Shown: positions 1 through 7,855, counted from the first letter of the stretch. The stretch is 33,066 bases of DNA from Clostridiales bacterium (GCA_022781715.1 JALETB010000012.1:1-33066), one strand, 5' to 3'. The notes: a model not told the origin generated them from the sequence alone. Program-made: numbers and translations.

Positions 1-1
1 A

Positions 2-919
2 ACGGAGCAGAGCGAGAGAGGGTCGGTAAGGGATATGCTCGAAAAGATAAAAATCGTCAAAGAAACGGCTACCGTACATACGGGTTCGTTCAGCATTGAT
101 TTTTACGAAGATTTAAAGCGTGAAAATTATATCAGAAAAGCCGAAATAGAGAGCAGAATGGAAAGCGCGCTTGAAAACAGCGAATTTCACCTTTTCTATC
201 AACCAAAATATAATCTTAAAACGAAAAATATGGACGGAAGCGAAATTCTTATCCGTTGGTACGACCCGAAAATAGAAAGTTACCGCGGACCGAACGAGTT
301 TTTGCCAGTATTCGAGGAAAACGGATTTATAGCGAATATCGATAAATTCGTGCTTTATAAAGCGTGCGAAAACATCGCGGACAGAATTGCCGAACGCCGG
401 ATTTGTTATCCGATTTCGGTCAACGTTTCGCGCGTTACGGCAACTCAGCCCGATTTCACGGATTATTATATCCGAATAAAAAACAAGTTCAACATAAAAG
501 ACAACTTCATAACGCTCGAATTCACAGAGAGTTTCGCTTACGAAAATTATCAGTTCTTATCGGAAACGGTCGCCAGATTGCACGAAAACGGATTTTTGTG
601 TTCGATCGACGATTTCGGCACGGGTTATTCTTCCTATAATATTCTCAAAACCATTGAGATGGACGAAATCAAACTCGACAAATTCTTCTTGTCGAAAGGT
701 TTGTCGGAGGAAAGAGATCTTGTCCTGTTGAAAAGCGTTATCGACCTGGTTAAACAGATGGGCATAAAAGTCACGCAGGAAGGCGTTGAAACCCGCGAAG
801 ACTTATACAAACTCGACGAACTCGGTTGTGATGTTATTCAGGGGTATTATTTCGCTAAACCTATGAAATACGTGGACTATCTCGAATTCATCGATAAAAA
901 CTTCATAAAAAAACAGTAG
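2..919 (+). CDS. EAL-domain c-di-GMP phosphodiesterase, C-terminal part (5' end outside window)
   Basis: The frame is open from base 2 with no stop before the first ATG (35), so this is probably the C-terminal part of a longer protein, perhaps a GGDEF-EAL enzyme; the stretch before the EAL domain (FYEDLKRENYIRKAEIE) resembles a GGDEF-EAL linker. EAL domains hydrolyse cyclic di-GMP to pGpG in the cytoplasm using two metals. Visible motifs in order: QPKYNLKTKN, GSEILIRW (bases 239-262; the signature reads EIL instead of EAL), VNVSR, LEFTES, DDFGTGYSS, IKLDKFF, TQEGVET and QGYYFAKPM. The metal-binding Glu, Asn, Glu and Asp-Asp, the Lys and the late Glu and Gln are all present, so the enzyme looks active. 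The TAG stop overlaps a repeat, and a strong terminator follows. There is no functional link to the sporulation genes downstream. Confidence 0.9.
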   Translation, partial: TEQSERGSVRDMLEKIKIVKETATVHTGSFSIDFYEDLKRENYIRKAEIESRMESALENSEFHLFYQPKYNLKTKNMDGSEILIRWYDPKIESYRGPNEFLPVFEENGFIANIDKFVLYKACENIADRIAERRICYPISVNVSRVTATQPDFTDYYIRIKNKFNIKDNFITLEFTESFAYENYQFLSETVARLHENGFLCSIDDFGTGYSSYNILKTIEMDEIKLDKFFLSKGLSEERDLVLLKSVIDLVKQMGIKVTQEGVETREDLYKLDELGCDVIQGYYFAKPMKYVDYLEFIDKNFIKKQ

Positions 920-939
920 GCATTGCATTTCTTATCACT
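917..939 (+). repeat. 23-base interspersed repeat, copy 1
   Basis: This copy contains ATTGCATTTCTTATCAC. Its 23 bases are identical to 3164-3186. The reverse complement of 917-942 matches 3270-3295 with two mismatches. It begins at the TAG stop of the EAL gene and sits before the terminator. No inverted partner is visible close by. Confidence 0.8.
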
Positions 940-955
940 AATATTTCTGCGGTTC

Positions 956-983
956 AAAAAGGTTGCTTCGGCAACCTTTTTGT
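956..983 (+). terminator. Rho-independent terminator after the EAL gene
   Basis: A perfect 11-bp stem (AAAAAGGTTGC / GCAACCTTTTT) closes on a TTCG tetraloop and ends in a T run. It separates the EAL gene from spoVAD. It also shows that an upstream in-frame ATG at 923 is not the spoVAD start, because such a protein would have to be translated through this hairpin. Confidence 0.92.
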
Positions 984-1015
984 ATTATTTTTCAGGTTTT
1001 GCGCAAAACACTTTT

Positions 1016-2014
1016 ATGATATCGACCGTAATATTAAAAAACAAGCCGTCCATAATAGCAACTTCAACCGTTGCCGGACCAAAAGAAGGTGAAAGCCGAC
1101 TCGGGAAACATATCGACAAAATATTTTATGACGACACAATGGGTGAGAAAACTTACGAAAAAGCGGAATGCAAAATGCTCACCTGCGTTATAAAAAACGC
1201 AATTGAAAACGCACGTCTGAAGGAAAACGACGTCGGCGCGATTTTGTCGGGCGATTTGCTTAATCAGATTATATCGTCGAGTTTCGCCGCGCGGAAGTTC
1301 GACGTTCCGTATATCGGTATTTACAACGCGTGTTCGACTATGGCGGAGGCATACGCTCTCGGCGCGGTGCTTGTCGACGGAGGTTATCTGAATAACGTCA
1401 TCGCCGCAACGGGAAGTCATTTTTCCACGGCGGAAAGGCAATATCGTTATCCGCTCGAACTCGGCGCGATTCGTCCACCGCAGTCGCAATGGACGGTAAC
1501 CGGCGCGGGCGCGGGAATCATATCCAAGAAAAGGGGAAATTATCCCAAAATCACGTCTGTTACTTTCGGAAAAGTAATAGACTTCGGCGTTACGGACGCG
1601 AACAATATGGGCGCGGCTATGGCGCCTGCCGCCGCAGATACGATCGTAAGGCATTTTAAGGAATCGGGGAAGGATTCCGATTATTACGACCTTGTTATTA
1701 CGGGCGATCTCGGCGCGCTCGGGTCGCGGCTCGTCAAAAAAATATGCTTTGAAAAGTGCGTGGATATCGACAGAAATCACGTTGATTGCGGCGAGTTGAT
1801 TTACAATATAGACGAAGAGGAATTTCAGGGCGGAAGCGGCGCGGGATGCAGCGCGGTAGTATTCAATTCCTATATTTATAAGAAAATGCTTAAAAAAGAA
1901 ATCAAAAAAGTATTATTCGTGGCAACCGGCGCGCTTTTGTCGACACTGTCGACTCAGCAGGGTGAATCTATTCCTGCCGTTGCCCATGCGATAAGCGTTG
2001 AAACGGAGGGGTAA
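1016..2014 (+). CDS. spoVAD: Stage V sporulation protein AD (thiolase-like)
   Basis: SpoVAD is part of the SpoVA system, which moves Ca-dipicolinic acid into the developing spore and releases it at germination; it has a thiolase/ketosynthase fold and binds dipicolinate. The 332-aa product has the family hallmarks: VAGPKEGESRLGKHIDKI near the N-terminus, GDLLNQIISS, the NACSTMAEA loop with the thiolase-position Cys, TAERQYRYP, QWTVTGAGAG, NMGAAMAPAAADT, VITGDLGALG, and ATGALLSTLSTQQGESIPAVAHA at the C-terminus. I chose ATG 1016 because it gives the family's usual N-terminus; the ATG at 923 would read through the terminator. There is no clear Shine-Dalgarno sequence. spoVAE follows after 3 bases. 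spoVAC, normally the gene before spoVAD, is absent here. The family is expressed in the forespore under sigma-G in Bacillus, but I see no convincing sigma-G promoter. Confidence 0.95.
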   Translation: MISTVILKNKPSIIATSTVAGPKEGESRLGKHIDKIFYDDTMGEKTYEKAECKMLTCVIKNAIENARLKENDVGAILSGDLLNQIISSSFAARKFDVPYIGIYNACSTMAEAYALGAVLVDGGYLNNVIAATGSHFSTAERQYRYPLELGAIRPPQSQWTVTGAGAGIISKKRGNYPKITSVTFGKVIDFGVTDANNMGAAMAPAAADTIVRHFKESGKDSDYYDLVITGDLGALGSRLVKKICFEKCVDIDRNHVDCGELIYNIDEEEFQGGSGAGCSAVVFNSYIYKKMLKKEIKKVLFVATGALLSTLSTQQGESIPAVAHAISVETEG

Positions 2015-2017
2015 ATT

Positions 2018-2389
2018 ATGCAGGAAATGTTGTTGATGTATCTTAAAGCATTCGTAGTAGGAGGGGCTATATGTACTATTGCTCAGTTGCTCATAAATTA
2101 CACGAAGATAACCACGGGTAAAATTCTGGTTTATTTTATGCTTGCGGGGGTTGTTCTGCAAGCGTTCGGACTGTATCAGTATATCGTCGATTTTGCCGGC
2201 GCGGGCGCGACGGTGCCGATAAGCGGATTCGGTTATCTTCTTGCAAACGGCGCGATAAAAGGGGCGAAACACGGCTTGTTCGGCGCATTCACCGGCGGGC
2301 TTGCTTCCGCTTCGGCGGGGGTGACTGCCGCCGTCGTATTCGGTTATTTTAACGCCCTTTTATTCCGCGCGAAATCGAAAAAGAACTGA
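2018..2389 (+). CDS. spoVAE: Stage V sporulation protein AE (SpoVAEb type)
   Basis: This is a small polytopic inner-membrane protein of the SpoVA dipicolinic-acid channel complex. Its 123 aa are close to the family's usual length of about 116. It shows the family pattern: YLKAFVVGGAICTIAQLLIN at the N-terminus, a second segment KILVYFMLAGVVLQAFGLY, the polar stretch GAGATVPISGFGYLLANGAIKGAKHGLFGAFTGGL, and a last hydrophobic segment AGVTAAVVFGYFNALLF with a basic tail. The GGAGGGG ribosome-binding site overlaps the end and stop of spoVAD, so the two genes are translationally linked. Neither a terminator nor another SpoVA gene follows; the next 60 bases are AT-rich and lead into the yunB promoter. 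Confidence 0.94.
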   Translation: MQEMLLMYLKAFVVGGAICTIAQLLINYTKITTGKILVYFMLAGVVLQAFGLYQYIVDFAGAGATVPISGFGYLLANGAIKGAKHGLFGAFTGGLASASAGVTAAVVFGYFNALLFRAKSKKN

Positions 2390-2436
2390 ATCGTAAATTT
2401 TTTCAGGTGCGTTGTCGCTAAAACAAAACTCCTATT

Positions 2437-2444
2437 CATATAAT
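2437..2444 (+). promoter_or_regulatory. Candidate sigma-E-like -10 element (CATATAAT) of yunB
   Basis: CATATAAT differs by one base from the sigma-E -10 consensus CATACAAT and also contains TATAAT (2439-2444). No convincing -35 is seen for either sigma factor. YunB genes are mother-cell sigma-E genes in Bacillus. The element ends 5 bases before the ATG, so the message would have almost no leader, and no Shine-Dalgarno sequence is present. Confidence 0.45.
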
Positions 2445-2449
2445 TTAAT

Positions 2450-3091
2450 ATGAAAAAAAAGAAGAAAAGGTTTTTTAAGTTTTTGTGTTTTTTGGCGACG
2501 TTCGTCATAACGGTTGTTTCGGTTTATTTTTCATCCGACAGAATTGTGGTGAGTTTTGCGGAAAAAACATTCGATTCGATTATTTCGTCGGCTTCATATC
2601 ACGCCGTGGATATAATCGTCGAAGATAAATATAACTATTCGGATCTTATCGATATAAAAACGGATTCCGAAGGAAACGTCGGCATGATAATAACCGATAG
2701 TTACGCCGTGAATAAACTCGCCACGACCGCGGCGACAAAGGCTTACGATTATTTGTCGGCAGAGATCGGAAAAGGAGTTGAAGTACCTGTCGGAGCTTTT
2801 ACAGGCATAAGGCTTATAAGCGGTTTCGGAGCGAAAGTGAGAATGAAAGTAATCTCGGTCGCGTCGGTAAAATGCGATTTCATTTCCGAGTTTGCTCAGG
2901 CAGGAATAAATCAGACGAGGCATTCGCTTTATCTCAATATAAACTGCGTCGTCAATGTGGTTACAAAAACGAAAACCGAAACGATTAACAACAAAATCAC
3001 CATTCTTGTTTTCGATAATCTTATCGTCGGAAAGGTTCCTAAAGTGGCTGTAACGCCCATAACGATAGGCAAAAGCGAAATAAAACCATAA
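2450..3091 (+). CDS. yunB: Sporulation protein YunB family
   Basis: YunB is a mother-cell sporulation protein known from Bacillus; its biochemical role is unclear. The 213-aa product has a very basic N-terminus (MKKKKKRFFK), one membrane anchor at about residues 9-28 and an extracytoplasmic domain. The family signature is plain: VPVGAFTGIRLISGFGAKV, then CDFISEFAQAGINQTRHSLY (the GINQT.H block is diagnostic), then INCVVNVVTK and DNLIVGKVPKV near the end. It is slightly shorter than Bacillus YunB (about 250 aa). Its promoter lies directly on the start codon. It sits next to spoVAD-spoVAE but has its own promoter, so it is probably expressed in the mother cell whereas spoVA is a forespore operon. 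Confidence 0.9.
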   Translation: MKKKKKRFFKFLCFLATFVITVVSVYFSSDRIVVSFAEKTFDSIISSASYHAVDIIVEDKYNYSDLIDIKTDSEGNVGMIITDSYAVNKLATTAATKAYDYLSAEIGKGVEVPVGAFTGIRLISGFGAKVRMKVISVASVKCDFISEFAQAGINQTRHSLYLNINCVVNVVTKTKTETINNKITILVFDNLIVGKVPKVAVTPITIGKSEIKP

Positions 3092-3099
3092 AAACTTTT

Positions 3100-3128
3100 A
3101 AAAACGGGAGAATTTCTTTCGTTTTTTT
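3100..3128 (+). terminator. Probable weak terminator after yunB
   Basis: AAAAACG and CGTTTTT can pair, with GGAGAA and TTCTTT partly pairing inside, followed by a seven-T run. It is AT-rich and weaker than the other terminators here. Confidence 0.5.
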
Positions 3129-3129
3129 C

Positions 3130-3158
3130 TTTTCAAAACACTTCGTATCTGCTAAAAT
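3130..3158 (+). promoter_or_regulatory. Candidate sigma-A promoter for the U32-mutS2 operon
   Basis: TTTTCA (3130-3135), 17 bases, TAAAAT (3153-3158). The predicted start near 3165 falls on the first bases of the repeat at 3164, so the roughly 124-base leader would begin and end with complementary repeat arms. Confidence 0.5.
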
Positions 3159-3163
3159 ATAGT

Positions 3164-3295
3164 TAGGCATTGCATTTCTTATCACTGGTTATTTACGGTG
3201 ATACATCGATTTATGCGGATGCCTGACAAGAATCAAATCCCGTCAAGCCTTAAGTCGTCTTTTTCGGTGATTAGTGATAAGGAATGCAATGACTA
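3164..3295. repeat. Imperfect palindromic element with 17-26 base inverted arms over the U32 leader
   Basis: The left arm ATTGCATTTCTTATCAC (3169-3185) is the reverse complement of GTGATAAGGAATGCAAT (3274-3290) with one mismatch. The left 23 bases equal repeat copy 1 at 917-939. The right arm extends to 3270-3295 when compared with copy 1 inverted (2 mismatches in 26). The 88 bases between the arms contain no ORF and no riboswitch I recognise. The right arm contains the Shine-Dalgarno sequence AAGGA (3279-3283) and an ATG of the next gene. It could be a decayed MITE-like insertion or a leader whose two ends pair. Confidence 0.7.
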
Positions 3296-5469
3296 TGATA
3301 GAATTGCTTGCGCCCGCAGGGAACGAAGAGTGTTTCTTTGCGGCGATAAATAACGGCGCGGATGCCGTTTATCTCGGTCTGACTTCTTTTTCGGCGCGGA
3401 AAAACGCCGGGAATTTCACGTCGGATAATATTCGTTTTTATGTTTCTTACGCGCACGCCGTCGGCGTAAAAGTATACGTCGCGCTCAACACTTTGATTAA
3501 GGACGGCGAACTCGAAGATTTTCTATCCGCTGCAAAAACCGCTTATGAGGCGGGTGCGGACGCTCTTATCGTGCAGGACGTGTTTTTAGGGAAAATTCTT
3601 AAAGGGGTTTTGCCCGATTGCGAACTTCATTTAAGCACCCAGGCGGGGATAAATAATCTTGACGGAGTGAAAATCGCGGAAGAATACGGTTTTTCGAGAG
3701 TGATTTTAGCAAGAGAAACGGAAAAAAGAGAAATAAAAGCGATTGCCGAAAAAATCGATACCGAAATATTTGTTCACGGCGCGCTTTGCAGTTCTTTTTC
3801 GGGGCATTGCTATATGAGTTCGTTTATCGGCGGCAACAGCGGTAACCGCGGACTCTGCAAGCAACCTTGCAGAAAAAAATACGTTATCGAAACCAAAACG
3901 GGCGAGGGCAAATATTCCTTTTCCTTGTCGGATCTTAACCTGAGCGGCAGGATAGAGGAAATAATCGGACTCGGAGTAAAAAGCGTTAAAATCGAGGGCA
4001 GAATGCGCACCCCCGAATACGTAGCCGCGGCGGTCAGATTGTACAGAAAGGCAATCGACGGACTTTCTTTCGATTTGTCGGAAGTCAGACGGACTTACAA
4101 CAGGGGCGATTATACCGAAGGATATGTTTTCGGTTTTAACGGCGATATATTATCCGATAAAATTCAGAATCATTGCGGAGAATATTTCGGCATTGTAAAA
4201 CGCGTGTCGGGCGGTAAACTTGTTTTCGACGGTGTGAAATCTGCGCGCAGCGGCGATGGGTTTAAAATCGTCAGAAACGGGTTTGAAACAGGAAACGCCG
4301 TTTGTCTGCGAGACGGAAAAGAACTTGATTGCAAAGGCGACGTCAGGGTCAACGACGTTGTGATGATAACCCGCGATACCGCGCTATCCGAAAAACTTCT
4401 TAGCACAGGCACAAAGAGAAAAACCATTAAAGTAATCGCTTGTTTTTCGGAAGAGGAAAAGCCTTGTCTCGAAGCGGAGGGTATAAAAGTTGTCGGCGAG
4501 AACGTTCTCGAAAAAGCAAAATCAAGTCCGCTTACGCGGGAAGAGGTTTGCAAAAATCTTATGAAAACGGATAAGTATCCGTTTGAAGTCGTTCCGGATG
4601 TTACTGTAACCGGCGAACCGTTTATCGTAAAATCTCAACTCAACAAACTGAGATGCGAACTATACGAAAAGATTTTTTCACGTGACGTAAAACAATTAAA
4701 AAATACAGATTATTCTTATAATTTTGCCGATAATTACGAACCGGAATACAAAGGGGTTGTGATGTCCGATAACGTGGCGTTTATTCCCGAAAATCATGCG
4801 TTCGTTTTAAGACCGGGATCATATGACGACGTAAAATCGATCGCCGGTATCCTTGAAAAAATCAATGCGGACAAGTATTTGTTTGTTCCCGCATTTTTAT
4901 CCGGGCAAGACGAAGCAGCGGTGAAAAATATTCTCGATATGTTCGACGGCGTTTATGCCGACGGACTTTGCGGAATAACTCTCGGGCGGGAAACAGGCAA
5001 GAAAATCATTGCCGGAGTTGGCTTAAACGCCTTTAATTCCGTGGATTTATCCGAACTCGGAAAACTCGGCATTAATAATGAAGTTTATTCAAAAGAGTTG
5101 AATCTGAAAGAGATCGGCGAGATAAAATCACGCGGTTACGGCGGGTATGTGTTCTCGTTCGGAAGAATCAAACTTGCCGAATTCCTTTATTGTCCGTTCG
5201 GTAAAAACTGCGTGGCGTGCAAAAGAGGAAATATTTTTTCCGTGACAGACGAAACGGGGCATAAATTCGTTCTGTCAAGATATAAACTCGGCGGAAGATG
5301 CCGTTTCGATCTTTTCAACGGCGATTTGATAAAAAGCGATAAAATGAATTATAATTTCTATAATTTTATAGGTTTTTCCGAAAGACAAACACGCGATTTT
5401 TTCAATGGCGGAAGTCTTGAAAAAGAATACGGTTTCACAAACGGAAACCTTAAAAGAGGTATTTTATGA
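3289..5469 (+). CDS. Peptidase U32 family protein, RlhA-like (rRNA/tRNA hydroxylation family)
   Basis: U32 proteins, long called collagenase-like peptidases, include RlhA, which hydroxylates a 23S rRNA cytidine, and TrhP, which acts on tRNA wobble uridine; the long form with an extra C-terminal region is RlhA-like. The N-terminal domain begins MIELLAPAGN and has VYLGLTSFSARKNAGNF and LHLSTQAGINNLDG. The four cysteines expected for a U32 iron-sulfur site are C167, C174, C190 and C194, in HGALCSSFSGHC and GNRGLCKQPC. More follow in YCPFGKNCVACKRG near the C-terminus. The product is 726 aa. AAGGA at 3279-3283 lies 5 bases before ATG 3289 and 11 before ATG 3295; 3295 gives the more typical MIELLAPAGN start, so either is possible. 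The stop overlaps mutS2 as ATGA. Which RNA is the substrate cannot be told from sequence. Confidence 0.88.
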   Translation: MTMIELLAPAGNEECFFAAINNGADAVYLGLTSFSARKNAGNFTSDNIRFYVSYAHAVGVKVYVALNTLIKDGELEDFLSAAKTAYEAGADALIVQDVFLGKILKGVLPDCELHLSTQAGINNLDGVKIAEEYGFSRVILARETEKREIKAIAEKIDTEIFVHGALCSSFSGHCYMSSFIGGNSGNRGLCKQPCRKKYVIETKTGEGKYSFSLSDLNLSGRIEEIIGLGVKSVKIEGRMRTPEYVAAAVRLYRKAIDGLSFDLSEVRRTYNRGDYTEGYVFGFNGDILSDKIQNHCGEYFGIVKRVSGGKLVFDGVKSARSGDGFKIVRNGFETGNAVCLRDGKELDCKGDVRVNDVVMITRDTALSEKLLSTGTKRKTIKVIACFSEEEKPCLEAEGIKVVGENVLEKAKSSPLTREEVCKNLMKTDKYPFEVVPDVTVTGEPFIVKSQLNKLRCELYEKIFSRDVKQLKNTDYSYNFADNYEPEYKGVVMSDNVAFIPENHAFVLRPGSYDDVKSIAGILEKINADKYLFVPAFLSGQDEAAVKNILDMFDGVYADGLCGITLGRETGKKIIAGVGLNAFNSVDLSELGKLGINNEVYSKELNLKEIGEIKSRGYGGYVFSFGRIKLAEFLYCPFGKNCVACKRGNIFSVTDETGHKFVLSRYKLGGRCRFDLFNGDLIKSDKMNYNFYNFIGFSERQTRDFFNGGSLEKEYGFTNGNLKRGIL

Positions 5470-7820
5470 TCACGCAAAGAGTGGTTAAGGCGCTCGAATT
5501 CGACAAGGTTTTAAAGATTGCGTCCGAGTTCTGCGTACTATACGAAACGAAACAAAAATTTGAAAACTTTATTCCGGACGGCGATTTTTCGGACGCGCAA
5601 CTTCTTCTAGATAAAACGAGCGAAGCCTACGATTTACTTTTCAATCACGGAGCGAGTTCGATCGAGTTCTACGACGACATGGGAGATATTCTCGAACGCG
5701 TTAAAAAAGGCGCAACCCTTTCCATGGGCGAACTTCTTCGTTGCGCAAGACTTTTAAAGAGCGGCAGAATTCTTTACACGTCGGTTGGCGATTCCAAGGC
5801 AGACGCACCGTATATCAAACAAGAGACTTCGGGTATTTACGTCGATTTATATCTCGAAAACGAAATCCGCGAAAAGATTCTCAGCGAAGATACGATGAGC
5901 GACAACGCATCGGAAAAACTATGTTCGCTCAGAAAAAGCATAAAGAGAATCAACGAGCAGATCAGAGAAAAATTGCTTTCCTTTATTCGTAGCGGCAATA
6001 ACAAATATCTGCAGGAAAACATAATAACAATGCGCGGCGACAGATATGTTTTGCCCGTAAAAAGCGAATACAGAGGTCAGATAGGCGGCTTTGTTCACGA
6101 TCAGTCGTCCACCGGATCGACCGTATTTATCGAACCGACAGCCGTTCTCGAACTCAATAACGCGTTAAAAACCGCAACCATCGAAGAACAACTCGAAGTC
6201 GAACGAATCCTTTCTGAACTTTCGCAAAAAGTTAGCGTAATCGCCTCAAAACTCGAAACGAACGAGGAGATTATCGTCGACGTCGACGGTTTTTACGCAA
6301 GGGCGATTTATGCTTATAAGACCAGATCTCACAGACCTAAAATCAGCCGTACTGGCAAAATGGTTATCGTCAACGGCAGACACCCGCTTATCGATAAAAA
6401 TAAAGTCGTTCCGTTGACTCTTTCTTTCGGAGATAAATACAATTATTTGCTCATAACAGGTCCTAACACCGGAGGTAAAACGGTCACGCTGAAATTGACC
6501 GGGCTATTTGCGCTTATGACGATGAGCGGATTTTTCGTGACGGCGTCCGAAGGAACAGAAATATCTTATTTCGCCAACGTTTTCTGCGACGTAGGCGACG
6601 AGCAGAGCATAGAGCAGAATTTGTCTACGTTCTCTTCGCATATAAGAAATATCATCGAAATAACCAACAACGTCGATTCCGAGTCTCTTGTTTTAATCGA
6701 CGAAATCGGTGCGGGTACGGACCCCGAAGAAGGCAGCGCGATAGCGAGAGCGGTTATTGAAAAATTGCTCGAAAAAAACAGTTTCGGAATTATCACCACG
6801 CATTATTCCGCGTTAAAAGAATACGCCTACACCGATGATAGGATTCTCAACGCGTCTATGGAGTTCGATCCCGAAACCTTCGCGCCGCTTTACAAAATTA
6901 ATCTCGGCATACCCGGCTCGTCCAACGCGATAGAAATTTCTTCGATGCTCGGGCTTGATAAGTCTATTATCGACAGGGCGTTCTCGCTGCTGAAAGGCGA
7001 AAAAGTCTCCTTCGAAAACGTTCTCAAAGAAGCGGAAAAATCGCGCAGAGAAGCAGAGGATATAAAGGAAGAACTCGAAAAAATCAAGGAAGACGAGTCT
7101 TTAAAACTCAAAGAAATCGAAACCGAAAGGAATAAACTCAACGAAGAAAAAGAAAAATTCTATCAGAAAGCCAAATCGGAAAGCAGGCGTATCGTCAACG
7201 AAAAACTCGACGAAGCGGATGAAATCATCGATGAAATCAAAATTTTGTTTGATAAAGCCGAACTCGACAGCGGCGACCTTATCAAAGCGAGAACTTTAAG
7301 AAATAAACTCGAAGATAAAAAATATTCGCTCGAAGACGTGGAAGAAAAAATAGTCAATTACAGCCCGGTTAATCCAGAAACGCTCAAAATCGGCGACAAA
7401 GTTTACTATAAACCAACGGAAACCCTTTGCGAGGTCGCTTCGATAAATCTCAAGAAAAAAGAATGCGAAGTCTTTATGGGCGCGATAAGGCTGAAGGCGA
7501 AGATATCCGATTTGTTTTTTGTTTCTCACAAATCGGTTCCGAAAACCTCCGTCGCTCTCAAGAGAGAAGCCGTAAGACCGGTAACCGAAATCAACGTTAT
7601 CGGCGAGAGCGTTATGGAAGCGTTACCCGAAGTGGAGCAGTTTATCGATCAGGCGGTCATCAACAATCTCGAAGAGGTTAAAATTATTCACGGAAAAGGC
7701 TTGAAAATACTCAGCACCGCCATTCACGACGCATTAAAACGCAATAAAAACGTCGAAAGTTTCCGCTTCGGAAAATACGGCGAGGGTGAAAGAGGCGTAA
7801 CGTTTGTCAAACTCAAATAA
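5466..7820 (+). CDS. mutS2: Endonuclease MutS2 with atypical Smr domain
   Basis: MutS2 is a MutS-related ATPase; in Bacillus it acts on collided ribosomes, and elsewhere it is linked to suppression of recombination. At 784 aa the length is normal. It lacks the mismatch-recognition domain of MutS and starts directly with the core (TQRVVKALEFDKVLKIASEF). Walker A is GPNTGGKT at residues 332-339, followed by STFSSHIRNI, Walker B LVLIDEIGAGTDPEEG and the TTHYSALK switch. A charged coiled coil spans about 510-640 and an Smr domain occupies the last 80 residues. In the Smr domain the usual LDLRG reads INVIG (709-713) and the HGKGTG loop reads HGKGLK (from His742), so the nuclease signature is degenerate. 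The start overlaps the U32 stop (ATGA) and follows AGAGGT. Confidence 0.96.
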   Translation: MITQRVVKALEFDKVLKIASEFCVLYETKQKFENFIPDGDFSDAQLLLDKTSEAYDLLFNHGASSIEFYDDMGDILERVKKGATLSMGELLRCARLLKSGRILYTSVGDSKADAPYIKQETSGIYVDLYLENEIREKILSEDTMSDNASEKLCSLRKSIKRINEQIREKLLSFIRSGNNKYLQENIITMRGDRYVLPVKSEYRGQIGGFVHDQSSTGSTVFIEPTAVLELNNALKTATIEEQLEVERILSELSQKVSVIASKLETNEEIIVDVDGFYARAIYAYKTRSHRPKISRTGKMVIVNGRHPLIDKNKVVPLTLSFGDKYNYLLITGPNTGGKTVTLKLTGLFALMTMSGFFVTASEGTEISYFANVFCDVGDEQSIEQNLSTFSSHIRNIIEITNNVDSESLVLIDEIGAGTDPEEGSAIARAVIEKLLEKNSFGIITTHYSALKEYAYTDDRILNASMEFDPETFAPLYKINLGIPGSSNAIEISSMLGLDKSIIDRAFSLLKGEKVSFENVLKEAEKSRREAEDIKEELEKIKEDESLKLKEIETERNKLNEEKEKFYQKAKSESRRIVNEKLDEADEIIDEIKILFDKAELDSGDLIKARTLRNKLEDKKYSLEDVEEKIVNYSPVNPETLKIGDKVYYKPTETLCEVASINLKKKECEVFMGAIRLKAKISDLFFVSHKSVPKTSVALKREAVRPVTEINVIGESVMEALPEVEQFIDQAVINNLEEVKIIHGKGLKILSTAIHDALKRNKNVESFRFGKYGEGERGVTFVKLK

Positions 7821-7849
7821 TTGATTTTTCATTTTATTTGTGCTATAAT
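7821..7849 (+). promoter_or_regulatory. Sigma-A promoter with extended -10
   Basis: TTGATT (7821-7826), 17 bases, TATAAT (7844-7849) preceded by TGC, an extended -10. It begins directly after the mutS2 stop codon. Predicted +1 is about 7856, which is the A of an ATG. It drives the membrane protein-desulfurase-thiI operon with a leader of about 70 bases. Confidence 0.8.
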
Positions 7850-7855
7850 TTTTTT

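Noticed and set aside
982..1010. Sigma-G promoter for spoVAD
   Set aside because: A GTATT at 983 has no -10 of the CATnnTA type at the right distance, so the evidence was too weak to list.
923..1015. N-terminal extension of SpoVAD from ATG 923
   Set aside because: It would translate through the EAL terminator hairpin, has no ribosome-binding site and does not resemble SpoVAD; ATG 1016 gives the normal N-terminus.
3187..3270. Riboswitch or T-box between the repeat arms before the U32 gene
   Set aside because: No T-box sequence, no known aptamer core and no terminator hairpin can be recognised; only the arms are clearly complementary.
917..3295. CRISPR array or integrated mobile element with att sites
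   Set aside because: The repeat copies are far apart, there are no spacers of regular length, and no integrase or transposase lies between them; only sporulation genes do.
5741..5992. 83-aa plus-strand ORF inside mutS2
   Set aside because: Frame shadow with an Arg-rich artefact composition; mutS2 is continuous across it.
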